DNA from: Pseudomonas frederiksbergensis
GTDB lineage: Bacteria; Pseudomonadota; Gammaproteobacteria; Pseudomonadales; Pseudomonadaceae
Direction of reading: 5' to 3'
Assembly: GCF_000802155.2 (NCBI RefSeq)
Contig: NZ_JQGJ02000010.1
Span: 62,001 to 126,000, forward strand
DNA length: 64,000 nt
Positions within the stretch are counted from its first letter, which is position 1, and each line of letters starts with the position of its first letter. The notes beneath the pieces were generated by a model. That model made no database searches. It had not been told where the DNA came from and worked only from the letters and a program-made list of their open reading frames with translations. This document shows, one piece after another, positions 27,305 through 36,330 of this stretch. Both the position numbers and the translations under genes were made by a program.

Positions 27305-28579
27305 TCAGCCCATCAACCGCCCCAGCCCATCCAGCAATCGCTGCAACGCACCCTGGTTGCGGCGCATCACCACCAATCCCGCCTCGGCCATGCGCTGGGC
27401 ATCCCGGGGCAGTTCGAACAGGCGCTGCACCGCCAGGGCCAGGCTTTCGGCATCTTCCACTTCCGCCAGCGCTCCGGCGGCGCGCAACTGCGCGGCGATT
27501 TCGAGGAAGTTGAACAGATGCGGGCCACTGAGCACCGGTTTCGCCAGGGCCGCTGGCTCGAGCAGGTTGTGCCCACCGTTGGGCACCAGGCTGCCACCGA
27601 CAAACGCGCTATCAGCCAACGCGTAGAGAAACAGCAGCTCGCCCATGGTGTCGCCGAGCAGCACCGAGGTTTGTGAATCGACTGCTTGAGCGCTTGAACG
27701 CCGGACGGTGTTGAAACCCTCGCGCTCACACAACTGCGCCACCGAATCGAATCGCTCCGGATGACGCGGCACCAGGATCAGCAACGCATCGGGATAACTG
27801 TCGAGTAACCGACGGTGGGCGGCCAGCACCACCTCATCCTCACCCTCGTGGGTGCTGGCGGCGATCCACACCGGGCGTTCCACCGCTTGCCATTGGCGAC
27901 GCAAGGCGCTGGCGCTTTCGAGCAGTTGTGGGTCGATGGTCAAGTCGAACTTGATCGAGCCCGTAACCTCGACGGTCTGTGCCCTGGCACCGAGCTGGCG
28001 AAAGCGCTCGGCCTCGGCTTCGGTCTGCACCGCAAACAGGCTCATCTCGGCGAGCATCGGCCGGGTCAGCTTGGGAAAACGGGCATAACCACGCGCCGAA
28101 CGCTCCGACAGCCGCGCGTTGGCCAACGCCACGGGGATGCCGCGGCGGGCGCATTGATGGATGTGGTTGGGCCATAGCTCGGTTTCCATGATCACCGCCA
28201 GTTTCGGCCGTACCAGGTCGAGGAAGCGATTGGCCGCGCAAGGCAGGTCATAAGGCAGATAGCAATGCTGGATGCGCGGTTCATTGGCGAACAACGCCTT
28301 GATCCGCTCCGAACCGGTGGGCGTCATGCAAGTGACGGTGATCGGCAGTTGTGGATAACGTTGCAGCAAGGCGCGGATCATCGGCGCGGCGGCAATACTC
28401 TCACCCACCGATACCGCGTGGACCCAGATGCCATCCGGCACCATCGCCGGCAATCCCCACGAAAACCGCTCGCCAATACGCCGCGCATAGGCCGGTGCCT
28501 TGCGAGCCCGCAGCCAAAGCCGAATCGCCACCAATGGCAGCCCCAGGTAAAACAACGCGCTATAGAGAGTTCTGTTCAT
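27305..28579 (-). CDS. waaA: 3-deoxy-D-manno-octulosonic acid (Kdo) transferase
   Basis: Adds Kdo residues from CMP-Kdo to lipid IVA at the inner membrane, starting the LPS core. It is 424 residues from MNRTLYSALFYLG. An N-terminal membrane anchor is followed by a GT-B fold of family GT30: GIWVHAVSVGE, TCMTPTGSERIK, METELWPN, WIAASTHEGEDE and FVGGSLVPNGGHNLLEPAA. An upstream in-frame extension is not family-like. It is separated from the main core cluster by about 5 kb and is monocistronic or leads no visible operon. Confidence 0.97.
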   Translation of the reverse strand: MNRTLYSALFYLGLPLVAIRLWLRARKAPAYARRIGERFSWGLPAMVPDGIWVHAVSVGESIAAAPMIRALLQRYPQLPITVTCMTPTGSERIKALFANEPRIQHCYLPYDLPCAANRFLDLVRPKLAVIMETELWPNHIHQCARRGIPVALANARLSERSARGYARFPKLTRPMLAEMSLFAVQTEAEAERFRQLGARAQTVEVTGSIKFDLTIDPQLLESASALRRQWQAVERPVWIAASTHEGEDEVVLAAHRRLLDSYPDALLILVPRHPERFDSVAQLCEREGFNTVRRSSAQAVDSQTSVLLGDTMGELLFLYALADSAFVGGSLVPNGGHNLLEPAALAKPVLSGPHLFNFLEIAAQLRAAGALAEVEDAESLALAVQRLFELPRDAQRMAEAGLVVMRRNQGALQRLLDGLGRLMG

Positions 28580-28601
28580 GGCGGCGGAGTTTATCGGGTT
28601 T

Positions 28602-29492
28602 TCAGCCAATCGCCTGCAACTGCACGGCAAAACGTTCCGCCAGCCAACGCGCGGCCGGGCCAAGGGGTTCATCGCGGCGCCAGACCAGTTCCACCACCAG
28701 GGCCGGCGGGGTCCATTCGCTGTTGAGTTCGACCATATCTCCCTGGTACGCCGGGTACTGCACGACGTGCCGCGGCAACCAGGCCCAGCCCAAGCCACTC
28801 CTCAACCACTCGGCCAGCACGTAGAAGCTGTCGGCGCGCCAGACTTGCGGGCTGGCCTGTTCGCTGCCGGGATAGACGCTGGATTGGGTCGCCATCAGCA
28901 ACTGCCGGTGCCGGGCCATTTCCAGGCATGACACATAACCGTGGTTCGCCAGTGGATGATCCCGGCCGCACACCGTGACCATCTCGACGCTGCCCAGCAC
29001 CCTGCGCTCCAGCGCCTCGGGAATCTGATCGTGATAGAACAACAACCCGAGGTCGGCGCGACGCTCCACCAGTTTGCGCGCCACATCGCCTTGGGCGGCG
29101 CTCGCCAGTTGCACTTCAAGCGTAGGAAATCGTTCGGCCAGCGCCGCCAGGCTGTCGATGACAGGCTGATACGGCATGGCTTCGTCCTGGGCCAGGCGCA
29201 GCGATGCTTCCTGCCCCCGCATCAAGGCCAGTGCCCGGCCGTTGAGGCGCTCGCACTGACGCAACACCTCCCTGGCCTCCTCCAGCAATGCCACGCCCGC
29301 ATCGGTGAGCTTGGGCTGGCGACCGCTGCTGCGTTCGAACAGGCTCACCCCCAGATCCTCCTCCAACATCGCAATCGCGCTGCTGATGGCTGACTGGGCC
29401 TTGCGCTGATCACGGGCCACTGCGGAAAACGAACGCTTCTCGGCGACCCCGACGAACAGTCGCAATTGCTCAAGGTTCCACTGAACGTTCAT
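28602..29492 (-). CDS. LysR-family transcriptional regulator
   Basis: A 296-residue regulator. The N-terminal winged helix-turn-helix (LRLFVGVAEKRSFSAVARDQRKAQSAISSAIAMLEEDLG, in parts) is followed by an effector domain (residues 90-290). It is divergent from an SMR pump gene at 29596. A perfect dyad lies 7 bases ahead of its ATG, which suggests autoregulation and control of the pump. The inducer cannot be told from the sequence. Confidence 0.92.
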   Translation of the reverse strand: MNVQWNLEQLRLFVGVAEKRSFSAVARDQRKAQSAISSAIAMLEEDLGVSLFERSSGRQPKLTDAGVALLEEAREVLRQCERLNGRALALMRGQEASLRLAQDEAMPYQPVIDSLAALAERFPTLEVQLASAAQGDVARKLVERRADLGLLFYHDQIPEALERRVLGSVEMVTVCGRDHPLANHGYVSCLEMARHRQLLMATQSSVYPGSEQASPQVWRADSFYVLAEWLRSGLGWAWLPRHVVQYPAYQGDMVELNSEWTPPALVVELVWRRDEPLGPAARWLAERFAVQLQAIG

Positions 29493-29498
29493 GGCTCA

Positions 29499-29521
29499 AC
29501 CTATCTCAATTACAGATAGGT
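29499..29521. promoter_or_regulatory. Dyad operator in the LysR/SMR intergenic region
   Basis: ACCTATCT and AGATAGGT form perfect 8-base arms around a 7-base spacer. The inner ATCT-N7-AGAT fits the T-N11-A pattern of LysR sites. It lies 7 bases from the LysR start codon and about 75 bases from the pump gene. Confidence 0.65.
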
Positions 29522-29595
29522 AATGACTTTACCGCATCTGATCATTCCCTAGAATAGGTCCATCGAACGACGCAACAGCCAAAGAGGATTCGCTC

Positions 29596-29928
29596 ATGAA
29601 CGCCTACTACTACCTCGCCATCGCCATCTGCGCCGAAGTGATCGCCACCGTTTCGATGAAAGCGATCAAGGGCCTGAGCGCACCCCTGCCCTTGTTGCTG
29701 GTCATCGCAGGCTACGGCACCGCGTTCTGGATGCTGACGCTGGTGGTGCGCACCGTTCCGGTGGGCGTGGCCTATGCGGTCTGGGCCGGGTTGGGGATTG
29801 TCATGGTCAGCGTTGCTGCGTTGTTCATCTATGGGCAAAAACTGGACGTGCCGGCGATGCTGGGGATGGCGTTGATTGTGTTGGGGGTGGTGGTTATACA
29901 GCTGTTTTCCAAGACTGCCGGGCACTGA
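29596..29928 (+). CDS. SMR-family multidrug efflux protein (EmrE-like)
   Basis: A 110-residue, four-helix inner-membrane antiporter that expels quaternary cations in exchange for protons. The essential glutamate is Glu14 in AICAEVIATVSMKA, and GVAYAVWAGLGIV matches the third-helix signature. Its length equals that of E. coli EmrE. It matches PA4990 by position and is probably under the divergent LysR regulator. Confidence 0.93.
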   Translation: MNAYYYLAIAICAEVIATVSMKAIKGLSAPLPLLLVIAGYGTAFWMLTLVVRTVPVGVAYAVWAGLGIVMVSVAALFIYGQKLDVPAMLGMALIVLGVVVIQLFSKTAGH

Positions 29929-29980
29929 AGATCCACTGATCATCCGAGCTGAAATACCTTTTCATTGAGCTCAAATGCAC

Positions 29981-30074
29981 GTGTGGCGAGGAAGCTTGCT
30001 CCCGCTTGGGTGCGAAGCGCCCACTAGAAACGGGACCGCTTCGCGCTCCAGCGGGAGCAAGCTCCCTCGCCACC
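29981..30074. repeat. REPIN downstream of the SMR gene
   Basis: GTGTGGCGAGGAAGCTTGCTCCCGCT (two halves) at 29981-30006 faces the inverted copy AGCGGGAGCAAGC..CCTCGCCACC ending at 30074. Between them lies an inner AAGCGC..GCGCTT-like pairing. This makes a long cruciform-capable doublet. Confidence 0.82.
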
Positions 30075-30171
30075 AAAGCTTTGTCCGAAAGTTGCCGACG
30101 TTGATCGCCAACAAATGCCCTCTGCATCGAGCCTGTATACTGCGCCCTCGTCTTGAACACTGAGGTCGCTC

Positions 30172-31347
30172 ATGCCATCCGTTATTTCCACCGACATTCT
30201 GATTGTCGGCGCAGGCGTCGCCGGCCTCTGGCTAAACGCGCGTTTGCGCCGCCAGGGTTTTTCAACCGTGCTGGTGGAAAGCGCCAGCCTTGGCGGCGGG
30301 CAGAGTGTCAAATCCCAGGGCATCATCCATGGCGGCGCCAAATACGCGTTGCATGGCGCCCTGACCGGCGCCTCGGAAGCCATCGCCGACATGCCGCGCC
30401 GCTGGCGCGAAGCCCTCAAGGGCGACGGTGAGCTGGACCTGTCGGGCGTGCGCATGTTGTCCGATGCCCATTACCTCTGGTCGCCCGGCACGCTGGCCGG
30501 CAACCTCACCAGTTTTTTCGCCAGCAAAGCCGTGCGCGGACGCGTTGACCAAGTCAAGGGCGACCAACTGCCGCCGGCCCTGCAAGACAAGCGCTTCAAA
30601 GGCAAGGTCTACCGCCTGGCCGAGTTAGTGGTGGACGTTCCCAGCCTGATCGCACGCCTTGCGGAACTGGCCGGCGACAGCCTGCTGGCCGGACAGCACA
30701 TCGAACCACTGCACGAAGAAGGCAAGCTGGTCGGACTGAAAGTCGACGGTCGCGAAATCCACGCCCAACGCATTGTCCTCAGTGCCGGCGGCGGCACCGC
30801 TGACCTTCTCAAAGCCTTGGGCCTGGACCAGCCGGCCATGCAGACCCGGCCGTTGCACATGGTCCTGGCCAAGGGACCGAGCCTCAAGCCCCTGTATGCC
30901 CATTGCCTGGGCGGCGGGCCTAAGCCACGGGTAACCGTGACCACTCATCCAGCCGCCGATGGCCAATGGGTCTGGTACCTGGGAGGCGATCTCGCCGAGG
31001 GGGATGCCGTTGCCCGCGAGCCCGCCGCGCAGATCGCCGTCGCCCAGAAGGAGCTCGGCCAACTGCTTCCGTGGATCGACCTCAGCACCGCGCAATGGGC
31101 CACGTTGCGGGTCGCCCGCGCCGAGCCGCTGCAATCGGGCCTGACCCGCCCGGATAATGCCTTCGTCGCCGAGCAGGATCGCCTGCTGGTGGGCTGGCCG
31201 ACCAAATTGGCCTTGGCCCCGGACTTTTCTGATCGGGTGATCGCCGCGCTGCAGCGCGACGCCATCCAACCCAGCCATTCCACTCCGCTGCCGGACCTGC
31301 CAAAGCCGCCGATGGGCGTTCCCGCCTGGGACCAATTACTGCCATGA
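30172..31347 (+). CDS. FAD-dependent oxidoreductase (DAO family)
   Basis: A 391-residue soluble flavoprotein. The N-terminal Rossmann motif is DILIVGAGVAGLWLNARLRRQGF, followed by the acidic residue in VLVES for ribose binding. SKSQGIIHGGAKYAL-like SQGIIHGGAKY and a C-terminal LLVGWPTKLALAPDFSDRV complete the DadA/GlpD-like fold. It overlaps the next gene by four bases (ATGA). It matches PA4991 by position. The substrate is unknown. Confidence 0.85.
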   Translation: MPSVISTDILIVGAGVAGLWLNARLRRQGFSTVLVESASLGGGQSVKSQGIIHGGAKYALHGALTGASEAIADMPRRWREALKGDGELDLSGVRMLSDAHYLWSPGTLAGNLTSFFASKAVRGRVDQVKGDQLPPALQDKRFKGKVYRLAELVVDVPSLIARLAELAGDSLLAGQHIEPLHEEGKLVGLKVDGREIHAQRIVLSAGGGTADLLKALGLDQPAMQTRPLHMVLAKGPSLKPLYAHCLGGGPKPRVTVTTHPAADGQWVWYLGGDLAEGDAVAREPAAQIAVAQKELGQLLPWIDLSTAQWATLRVARAEPLQSGLTRPDNAFVAEQDRLLVGWPTKLALAPDFSDRVIAALQRDAIQPSHSTPLPDLPKPPMGVPAWDQLLP

Positions 31348-32156
31348 GCCTGCCAACACTCCACGATCTGCACCGCCCGCTGGGCAACAACGGCCCGATG
31401 GTCTCGCCCCTGGGCCTGGGCACCGTCAAGCTTGGTCGCGACCAGGGCGTGAAATACCCCAACGGCTTTCAGATTCCCGATGACGACGAAGCGCGCATGC
31501 TGCTCAAGCTGGCCCGCGACCTGGGCATCAACCTGATCGACACCGCGCCGGCCTACGGTCGCAGCGAGGAGCGCCTCGGCCCGCTGCTACGCGGCCAACG
31601 CCAGGACTGGGTGATCGTCAGCAAGGTTGGCGAGGAATTCAGCGACGGCCAGTCACGCCATGATTTCAGCGCCGCCCATACGCGATTCTCGGTAGAGCGC
31701 AGCCTCAAGCGCCTGGAAACCGACCATATCGACCTGGTGCTGGTACATTCCGATGGCAACGACCTGGCGATCCTCAACGACAGCGAGGTCTACCCGACCC
31801 TGGCGGCGCTCAAGCGCGAGGGCAAGATCGGCGGCTTCGGCTTTTCCGGCAAGACCGTCGAAGGTGGCTTGAAAGCCCTGGAGCAAGGTGATTGTGCGAT
31901 GGTCACCTACAATCTGAACGAACGAAACGAAAAGGCTGTCATTGACTACGCCAGCGAGCACGGCAAAGCGATCCTGGTGAAAAAAGCCCTGGCCAGCGGT
32001 CACGTCTGCCTGAGCCCCGGGGTAGACCCGGTTCGCGCCAGTTTCGAACTGTTGTTTGAGCATCCTGGGGTCGCCAGTGCTATTGTCGGCACGATCAATC
32101 CGCTGCACCTCGCCCATAACGTCGCGACCGTCGCCAAGGTCCTGCGTAAAAACTGA
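31344..32156 (+). CDS. Aldo/keto reductase
   Basis: A 270-residue TIM-barrel oxidoreductase. Catalytic residues are visible: Asp and Tyr in NLIDTAPAYGRSEERLG, Lys in VIVSKVGEEF, and the His-equivalent in HIDLVLVHSDG. The C-terminal NADPH site is FEHPGVASAIVGTINPLHL. It starts inside the stop of the FAD oxidoreductase gene, so the two products may act in one pathway, which is not identified. Confidence 0.9.
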   Translation: MSLPTLHDLHRPLGNNGPMVSPLGLGTVKLGRDQGVKYPNGFQIPDDDEARMLLKLARDLGINLIDTAPAYGRSEERLGPLLRGQRQDWVIVSKVGEEFSDGQSRHDFSAAHTRFSVERSLKRLETDHIDLVLVHSDGNDLAILNDSEVYPTLAALKREGKIGGFGFSGKTVEGGLKALEQGDCAMVTYNLNERNEKAVIDYASEHGKAILVKKALASGHVCLSPGVDPVRASFELLFEHPGVASAIVGTINPLHLAHNVATVAKVLRKN

Positions 32157-32190
32157 CGCCGCCCTACGCGGCCTAAAGGAAGGAGCCGAC

Positions 32191-33156
32191 ATGCCGCGTA
32201 CGCTCATCAGGAAAAATCCAAGCAACTTCAAGACTCTGCCCCTTTTCGTCGAAGCGACTCCCGAAGGCCTGACTTACCAGAGCGTGGGGATGCCGCTCAA
32301 CTTTGCCCAGACCTTGCAGCGGCGGCGTCCCATGACCGTGGACGATGCCGAACGCTTTTCCGTGGAGCTGGCGAACCTGGGCGTCTCGGTGCGCCTGACC
32401 CTGCATTGGCAGAACCGTGAATATTGGGTGCTCGTGCGTCAACGCCGGCAGGATCGCGGCGATGTGGTGCTCAAGCTGATCTCGGGCTACGTCCCGGCTC
32501 ATGAGCTGAATCTGCCGCTGCTTACCGCTATCAACGAAATAGCCGAAGAATGCCTGTTGGAAACGCCGGAAGGTTGGCTCGGTGGACGCTTCAACGACAC
32601 CTGGCTGCCGGCTCCTTACGCCACGGCCCTGCATTACCGCGAAGCCTTGCCGTTTCGCCTGACGCCTCTCTCGGGCTCGGCCCGCCCGGTGCGCAGCGCT
32701 AACCTGCAGCTGATCGAACGGCCACGGGCCTATGTGCACCTGCCGACGGCATCGCTGCAATTGATTTATGACTTGCGACTGGACGTGCCCAAGGAAGCCA
32801 AGTCACTGAGCCTGTTTCATGTCGATGAGCGTCTGGAGGGCGACCAACTGGTGGCACGCCTGGACCGCAAGCGACCGGACCTGTACCTGATGCCGCTTGA
32901 AGACGGAAAGCCGATCGGAGAGCTCTATACGCTCAAACGCGATCGACTGGTCGCAGCCAGCACACGAGGCTTGCACTTGGCTGAAAGCTTCGCCAACCAA
33001 GAGGGCTGGGTGGTGCGCGACGAACGCATCCGCTGGAAGGATTGGCTTGTCAAACAAGGTCTGAAGGCTCCTGCCCCACATCGCCCAGGCCTCAAAGGCT
33101 TGCACAAGAAAGCCATGGGCTTGATGCGCATGGTTCGTGGGACGCTACACAAATAG
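32191..33156 (+). CDS. Conserved hypothetical protein
   Basis: A 321-residue soluble protein, start MPRTLIRKNPSNF with AAGGAAGGAG a few bases upstream. It is rich in Arg, Leu and Glu, with no signal peptide, membrane segment or nucleotide motif. The C-terminus is basic (HRPGLKGLHKKAMGLMRMVRGTLHK). It lies 34 bases after the aldo/keto reductase and so is probably the third gene of that operon. It corresponds to PA4993 by position. I do not recognise a function. Confidence 0.7.
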   Translation: MPRTLIRKNPSNFKTLPLFVEATPEGLTYQSVGMPLNFAQTLQRRRPMTVDDAERFSVELANLGVSVRLTLHWQNREYWVLVRQRRQDRGDVVLKLISGYVPAHELNLPLLTAINEIAEECLLETPEGWLGGRFNDTWLPAPYATALHYREALPFRLTPLSGSARPVRSANLQLIERPRAYVHLPTASLQLIYDLRLDVPKEAKSLSLFHVDERLEGDQLVARLDRKRPDLYLMPLEDGKPIGELYTLKRDRLVAASTRGLHLAESFANQEGWVVRDERIRWKDWLVKQGLKAPAPHRPGLKGLHKKAMGLMRMVRGTLHK

Positions 33157-33157
33157 C

Positions 33158-33961
33158 TCAGGTGGATGAGCGCCTATCGAGATAGGTCCGCCACCGTGCA
33201 AACAGACGAAAGTAACGATTCTCGCGTTTACCCATGCCGCGCTTGGAGGAAAATGACTCTTCGGCGAAATTGCCATTAATTCGTACACGTGATGCCGTGG
33301 TCGGCATGGTGCAGACCCTGACATGTGCTTGCTGCAACGCATATTTGAGTAACCGTTCGGAATGCAGCTTTCTGCCGGTTGCCTCGCAAAAATCGAAAAT
33401 ACGCTCAATACGCGTACCATAAGCACGGTAGGCGTCGCGCCCGCAGATCGCAAATCGGTCATTCAAACCGTTCCACCATTGCCAATCCGGGATATAGGTA
33501 TTCAACCGACGAGCTTCGGGGCGAGCAAATACATAATTTGGAAGCGCAGTGTGGAAGAAGATGTCGGGGCGTACAAACACGACGAAGTCCGGATCAAATG
33601 GCTCCATCATGGCCGTCACATTGTTCAATGAGTTGAGCTGATAGATCAGGTTTCTGAGCGACGCATGCTGGTCCCCCCATGTATCACCAAGCGCCTTGAT
33701 CCTCTCGTAGTCCCAACGCTCCAGCACCCCGTCGATAGAGTCGAGTCGACCGGTCATAGTGCTGAACGGTGAATAGTTGTTCGCATTCAGCTCGCCTGCT
33801 TCACCCGAACGCGGATTGTGAACCTCATCGATCTTGTACAAATGGTAAAAACACTGCACTTCGCTCCGGGCAGGGATCTGTGCCAGAACATTTTCTCTGA
33901 TGGATGGAAAACAGACTTCCGAGTTCCTCGGAATACCAAAAAATGCCAGCGCAACTTTCAA
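33158..33961 (-). CDS. Unknown protein, possible polysaccharide-modifying or glycosyltransferase-like
   Basis: A 267-residue protein of lower GC than its neighbours. The TTG at 33961 gives the start LKVALAFFGIPRN; an upstream TTG has no better site. VALAFFGIPRNSEVCFPSIRENV and FDPDFVVFVRPDIFFHTALPNYVF look like an N-terminal beta-alpha start and a sugar-nucleotide DxD-like region (DPD..RPD). LNTYIPDWQWWNGLNDRFAICGRDAY resembles the acceptor part of small surface-sugar transferases. It has no membrane segment and is the last gene at the LPS end of the cluster. The assignment is tentative. Confidence 0.5.
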   Translation of the reverse strand: MKVALAFFGIPRNSEVCFPSIRENVLAQIPARSEVQCFYHLYKIDEVHNPRSGEAGELNANNYSPFSTMTGRLDSIDGVLERWDYERIKALGDTWGDQHASLRNLIYQLNSLNNVTAMMEPFDPDFVVFVRPDIFFHTALPNYVFARPEARRLNTYIPDWQWWNGLNDRFAICGRDAYRAYGTRIERIFDFCEATGRKLHSERLLKYALQQAHVRVCTMPTTASRVRINGNFAEESFSSKRGMGKRENRYFRLFARWRTYLDRRSST

Positions 33962-34167
33962 TACGCACCTGCCCCAACGTAACAATGATTCGCTCCGGCG
34001 ACATTACGCCAGATTGCTGGCACTCCCCCACGCGACTATGCATCCACCACCGGCGACGTGACTTCACAAGTCAACTGCGGCGGACGAATCAAACAAGGCT
34101 TACGAGCAGATCTGCGGTGAGAAAGGCACGGGCCATGACACCTTTCCCGAACCATCAGATTAACACC

Positions 34168-35589
34168 TCAACGGCCGCGGATCTTCTCGACGATCGCCGT
34201 CGTCGAGCTGTTTTCTACCAGTCCCAACACCTTCACCGTGCCGCCGTAGGCCGCAACGATATCAGCACCGACAACCTGATCGATCCCGTAGTCACCGCCC
34301 TTCACCAGCACATCCGGCTTGACCTGGCGAAGCAGGTTTTCCGGTGTGCCCTCGCTGAAGCTGATGACCCAGTCCACCGCGCCAAGGCCGGCCAGGACCG
34401 CCATGCGTCGATCAACGCTGTTGATCGGCCGGCCTGGCCCTTTCAGGCGGCTCACCGATGCGTCGTCATTGACCGCGACGATCAGGCGATCGCCCTGGGC
34501 CCTGGCCTGCTCGAGGTAGGTCACATGACCGGCATGCAGAATATCGAAGCAGCCATTGGTGAAGACGATTCGTTCGTTGTGGGCACGCGCATCGTCGACG
34601 GCCAGCAATAGTTGCTCCAGGCCGAGCACACCGCGCTCCGAACCTTCTTCGCGCTGGATGGCGCGACGCAGCTCAGGCGCACTGATGGCCGCCGTACCCA
34701 GCTTGCCGACGACAATGCCTGCCGCCAGGTTGGCCAGGGCCACCGCATGGGGCAGTTCCTCGCCGGCGGCAATCGCTGCGGCCAACGTGGAAATCACCGT
34801 GTCGCCGGCCCCCGTCACGTCGAATACCTCACGGGCACGGGCCGGCAAGTGCAGGGCCGGATGATCGGGACGCAGCAGGGTCATGCCGTGTTCACCTCGG
34901 GTCACCAGCAGCGCTCCGAGATCCAGGTCATGCATCAGCTGGGCGCCTTTACTCACCAATTCGTGCTCGTCAGCGCAACCACCGACGATGGTTTCGAATT
35001 CGCTGAGGTTCGGGGTGATCAGGCTCGCGCCACGGTAGATGGAAAAATCCTTGCCCTTGGGATCGGCCAACACGGGGATACCGCGGGCACGGGCAGCCTG
35101 GATCAACACTTGATGGTTCTTCAACGCGCCTTTGCCGTAGTCCGACAACACCAGGACCTTGATACCGTCGAGCAGGTTGTCGACCTCGGCGCCAAGGGAC
35201 AGCGGGTCGGTGGCGAATGGCTCTTCGAAATCGATTCGCAGCAGTTGCTGGTGACGGCTGATGACCCGCAGCTTGACGATGGTCGGCTGGTGCGCGATGC
35301 GCTGGAAGATCGCCCGTACGCCGGCGCCTTCCAGGCTGTTGGCCAGGCTCTCGGCGGCTTCATCGTCACCGGTCACGCCCACCAGGGACGCCGGTGCGCC
35401 GAGGGCGGCGATGTTCAGGGCCACGTTGGCGGCGCCACCGGGACGGTCCTCGATGTGCTCGACCCTGACCACCGGTACCGGCGCCTCGGGGGAAATCCGT
35501 GATGTACCGCCATGCCAGTAGCGGTCGAGCATGACATCGCCGACCACCAATACAGGGGCTTGATCGAATCGCGGCATGGACAACTTCAT
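34168..35589 (-). CDS. hldE: Bifunctional heptose 7-phosphate kinase / heptose 1-phosphate adenylyltransferase
   Basis: Makes ADP-heptose for the LPS inner core. It is 473 residues from MKLSMPRFDQAP. Domain 1 (about 1-315) is a ribokinase-type kinase with GGAANVALNIAALGA and DVTGAGDTVISTLA. Domain 2 (about 345-473) is a cytidylyltransferase fold with TNGCFDILHAGHVTYLEQA and KGGDYGIDQVVGADIV. The start is the usual one, and a longer frame upstream overlaps cysC. It matches rfaE (PA4996). Confidence 0.97.
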   Translation of the reverse strand: MKLSMPRFDQAPVLVVGDVMLDRYWHGGTSRISPEAPVPVVRVEHIEDRPGGAANVALNIAALGAPASLVGVTGDDEAAESLANSLEGAGVRAIFQRIAHQPTIVKLRVISRHQQLLRIDFEEPFATDPLSLGAEVDNLLDGIKVLVLSDYGKGALKNHQVLIQAARARGIPVLADPKGKDFSIYRGASLITPNLSEFETIVGGCADEHELVSKGAQLMHDLDLGALLVTRGEHGMTLLRPDHPALHLPARAREVFDVTGAGDTVISTLAAAIAAGEELPHAVALANLAAGIVVGKLGTAAISAPELRRAIQREEGSERGVLGLEQLLLAVDDARAHNERIVFTNGCFDILHAGHVTYLEQARAQGDRLIVAVNDDASVSRLKGPGRPINSVDRRMAVLAGLGAVDWVISFSEGTPENLLRQVKPDVLVKGGDYGIDQVVGADIVAAYGGTVKVLGLVENSSTTAIVEKIRGR

Positions 35590-35690
35590 GGAGCATCCCA
35601 CATACAAAATGAACAGGGGCGCGATATTAGCACAGGGTTGAGAAAGGCTCGTCCATGGCTGCAATTGGATGCGGCGCCAGGTTTTTCGGG

Positions 35691-36287
35691 TCAGCGCAGG
35701 ACCAGCGCCCACAGCCGCTCGCAGGCCTCACTCTGCGTCAGGCCACCCGTGTCGATATCGCCCTCGGGGGCCAGGGGAGCTTCGTATGGGCTATCGAGGC
35801 CGGTAAAATTCTTTAACCGGCCGGCACGCGCGTCCCGATACAGCCCCTTTGGATCCCGCTGGGCGCAGACTGCGAAGGACGTGCTGACGTAGATTTCCAA
35901 GAAGCTGCCCTCGGGAAACAACTTGCGCGCAGCCTCACGGTCGGATCGAAACGGTGAAATGGCCGCAACGATGACAATCAGCCCTGCGTCAAACATCAAC
36001 CGAGCCACCTCGGCGACGCGCCGGATGTTCTCTTTGCGCGCTTCGGGCGTCATGCCCAGGTCGCTGCACAACCCTCGGCGCAGGTCGTCGCCGTCAAGCA
36101 GGCAGGTATGAAGCCCCTGCCCGTGCAGCCGCACTTCCAGCGCATTGGCCAGTGTCGACTTTCCCGCCCCGGACAGCCCGGTCAGCCAGATGCATCGTGG
36201 CTGCTGGGACTTGATCGCCGCCCGGGCCTGGGGTGTGATCGATAGCTCATGCAGCTGTTGTAGCGGTTTCTTTGGCATCCTATCCAT
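35691..36287 (-). CDS. cysC: Adenylylsulfate kinase
   Basis: Phosphorylates adenosine 5'-phosphosulfate to PAPS. It is 198 residues with the P-loop GLSGAGKST, LLDGDDLRRGLCSDLG and the APS-site region VSTSFAVCAQRDPKGLYRDARAG. The ATG at 36287 has GAGAGG 7 bases upstream. It lies between hldE and msbA, a place where P. aeruginosa has no cysC as I recall. No sulfate reduction or sulfotransferase gene is adjacent. It may supply PAPS for a sulfated surface sugar, which is inferred only from its neighbours. Confidence 0.93.
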   Translation of the reverse strand: MDRMPKKPLQQLHELSITPQARAAIKSQQPRCIWLTGLSGAGKSTLANALEVRLHGQGLHTCLLDGDDLRRGLCSDLGMTPEARKENIRRVAEVARLMFDAGLIVIVAAISPFRSDREAARKLFPEGSFLEIYVSTSFAVCAQRDPKGLYRDARAGRLKNFTGLDSPYEAPLAPEGDIDTGGLTQSEACERLWALVLR

Positions 36288-36330
36288 AGCCGAGCCTCTC
36301 GCAGATATTTGGAATCGCGGAGAATCAAAA

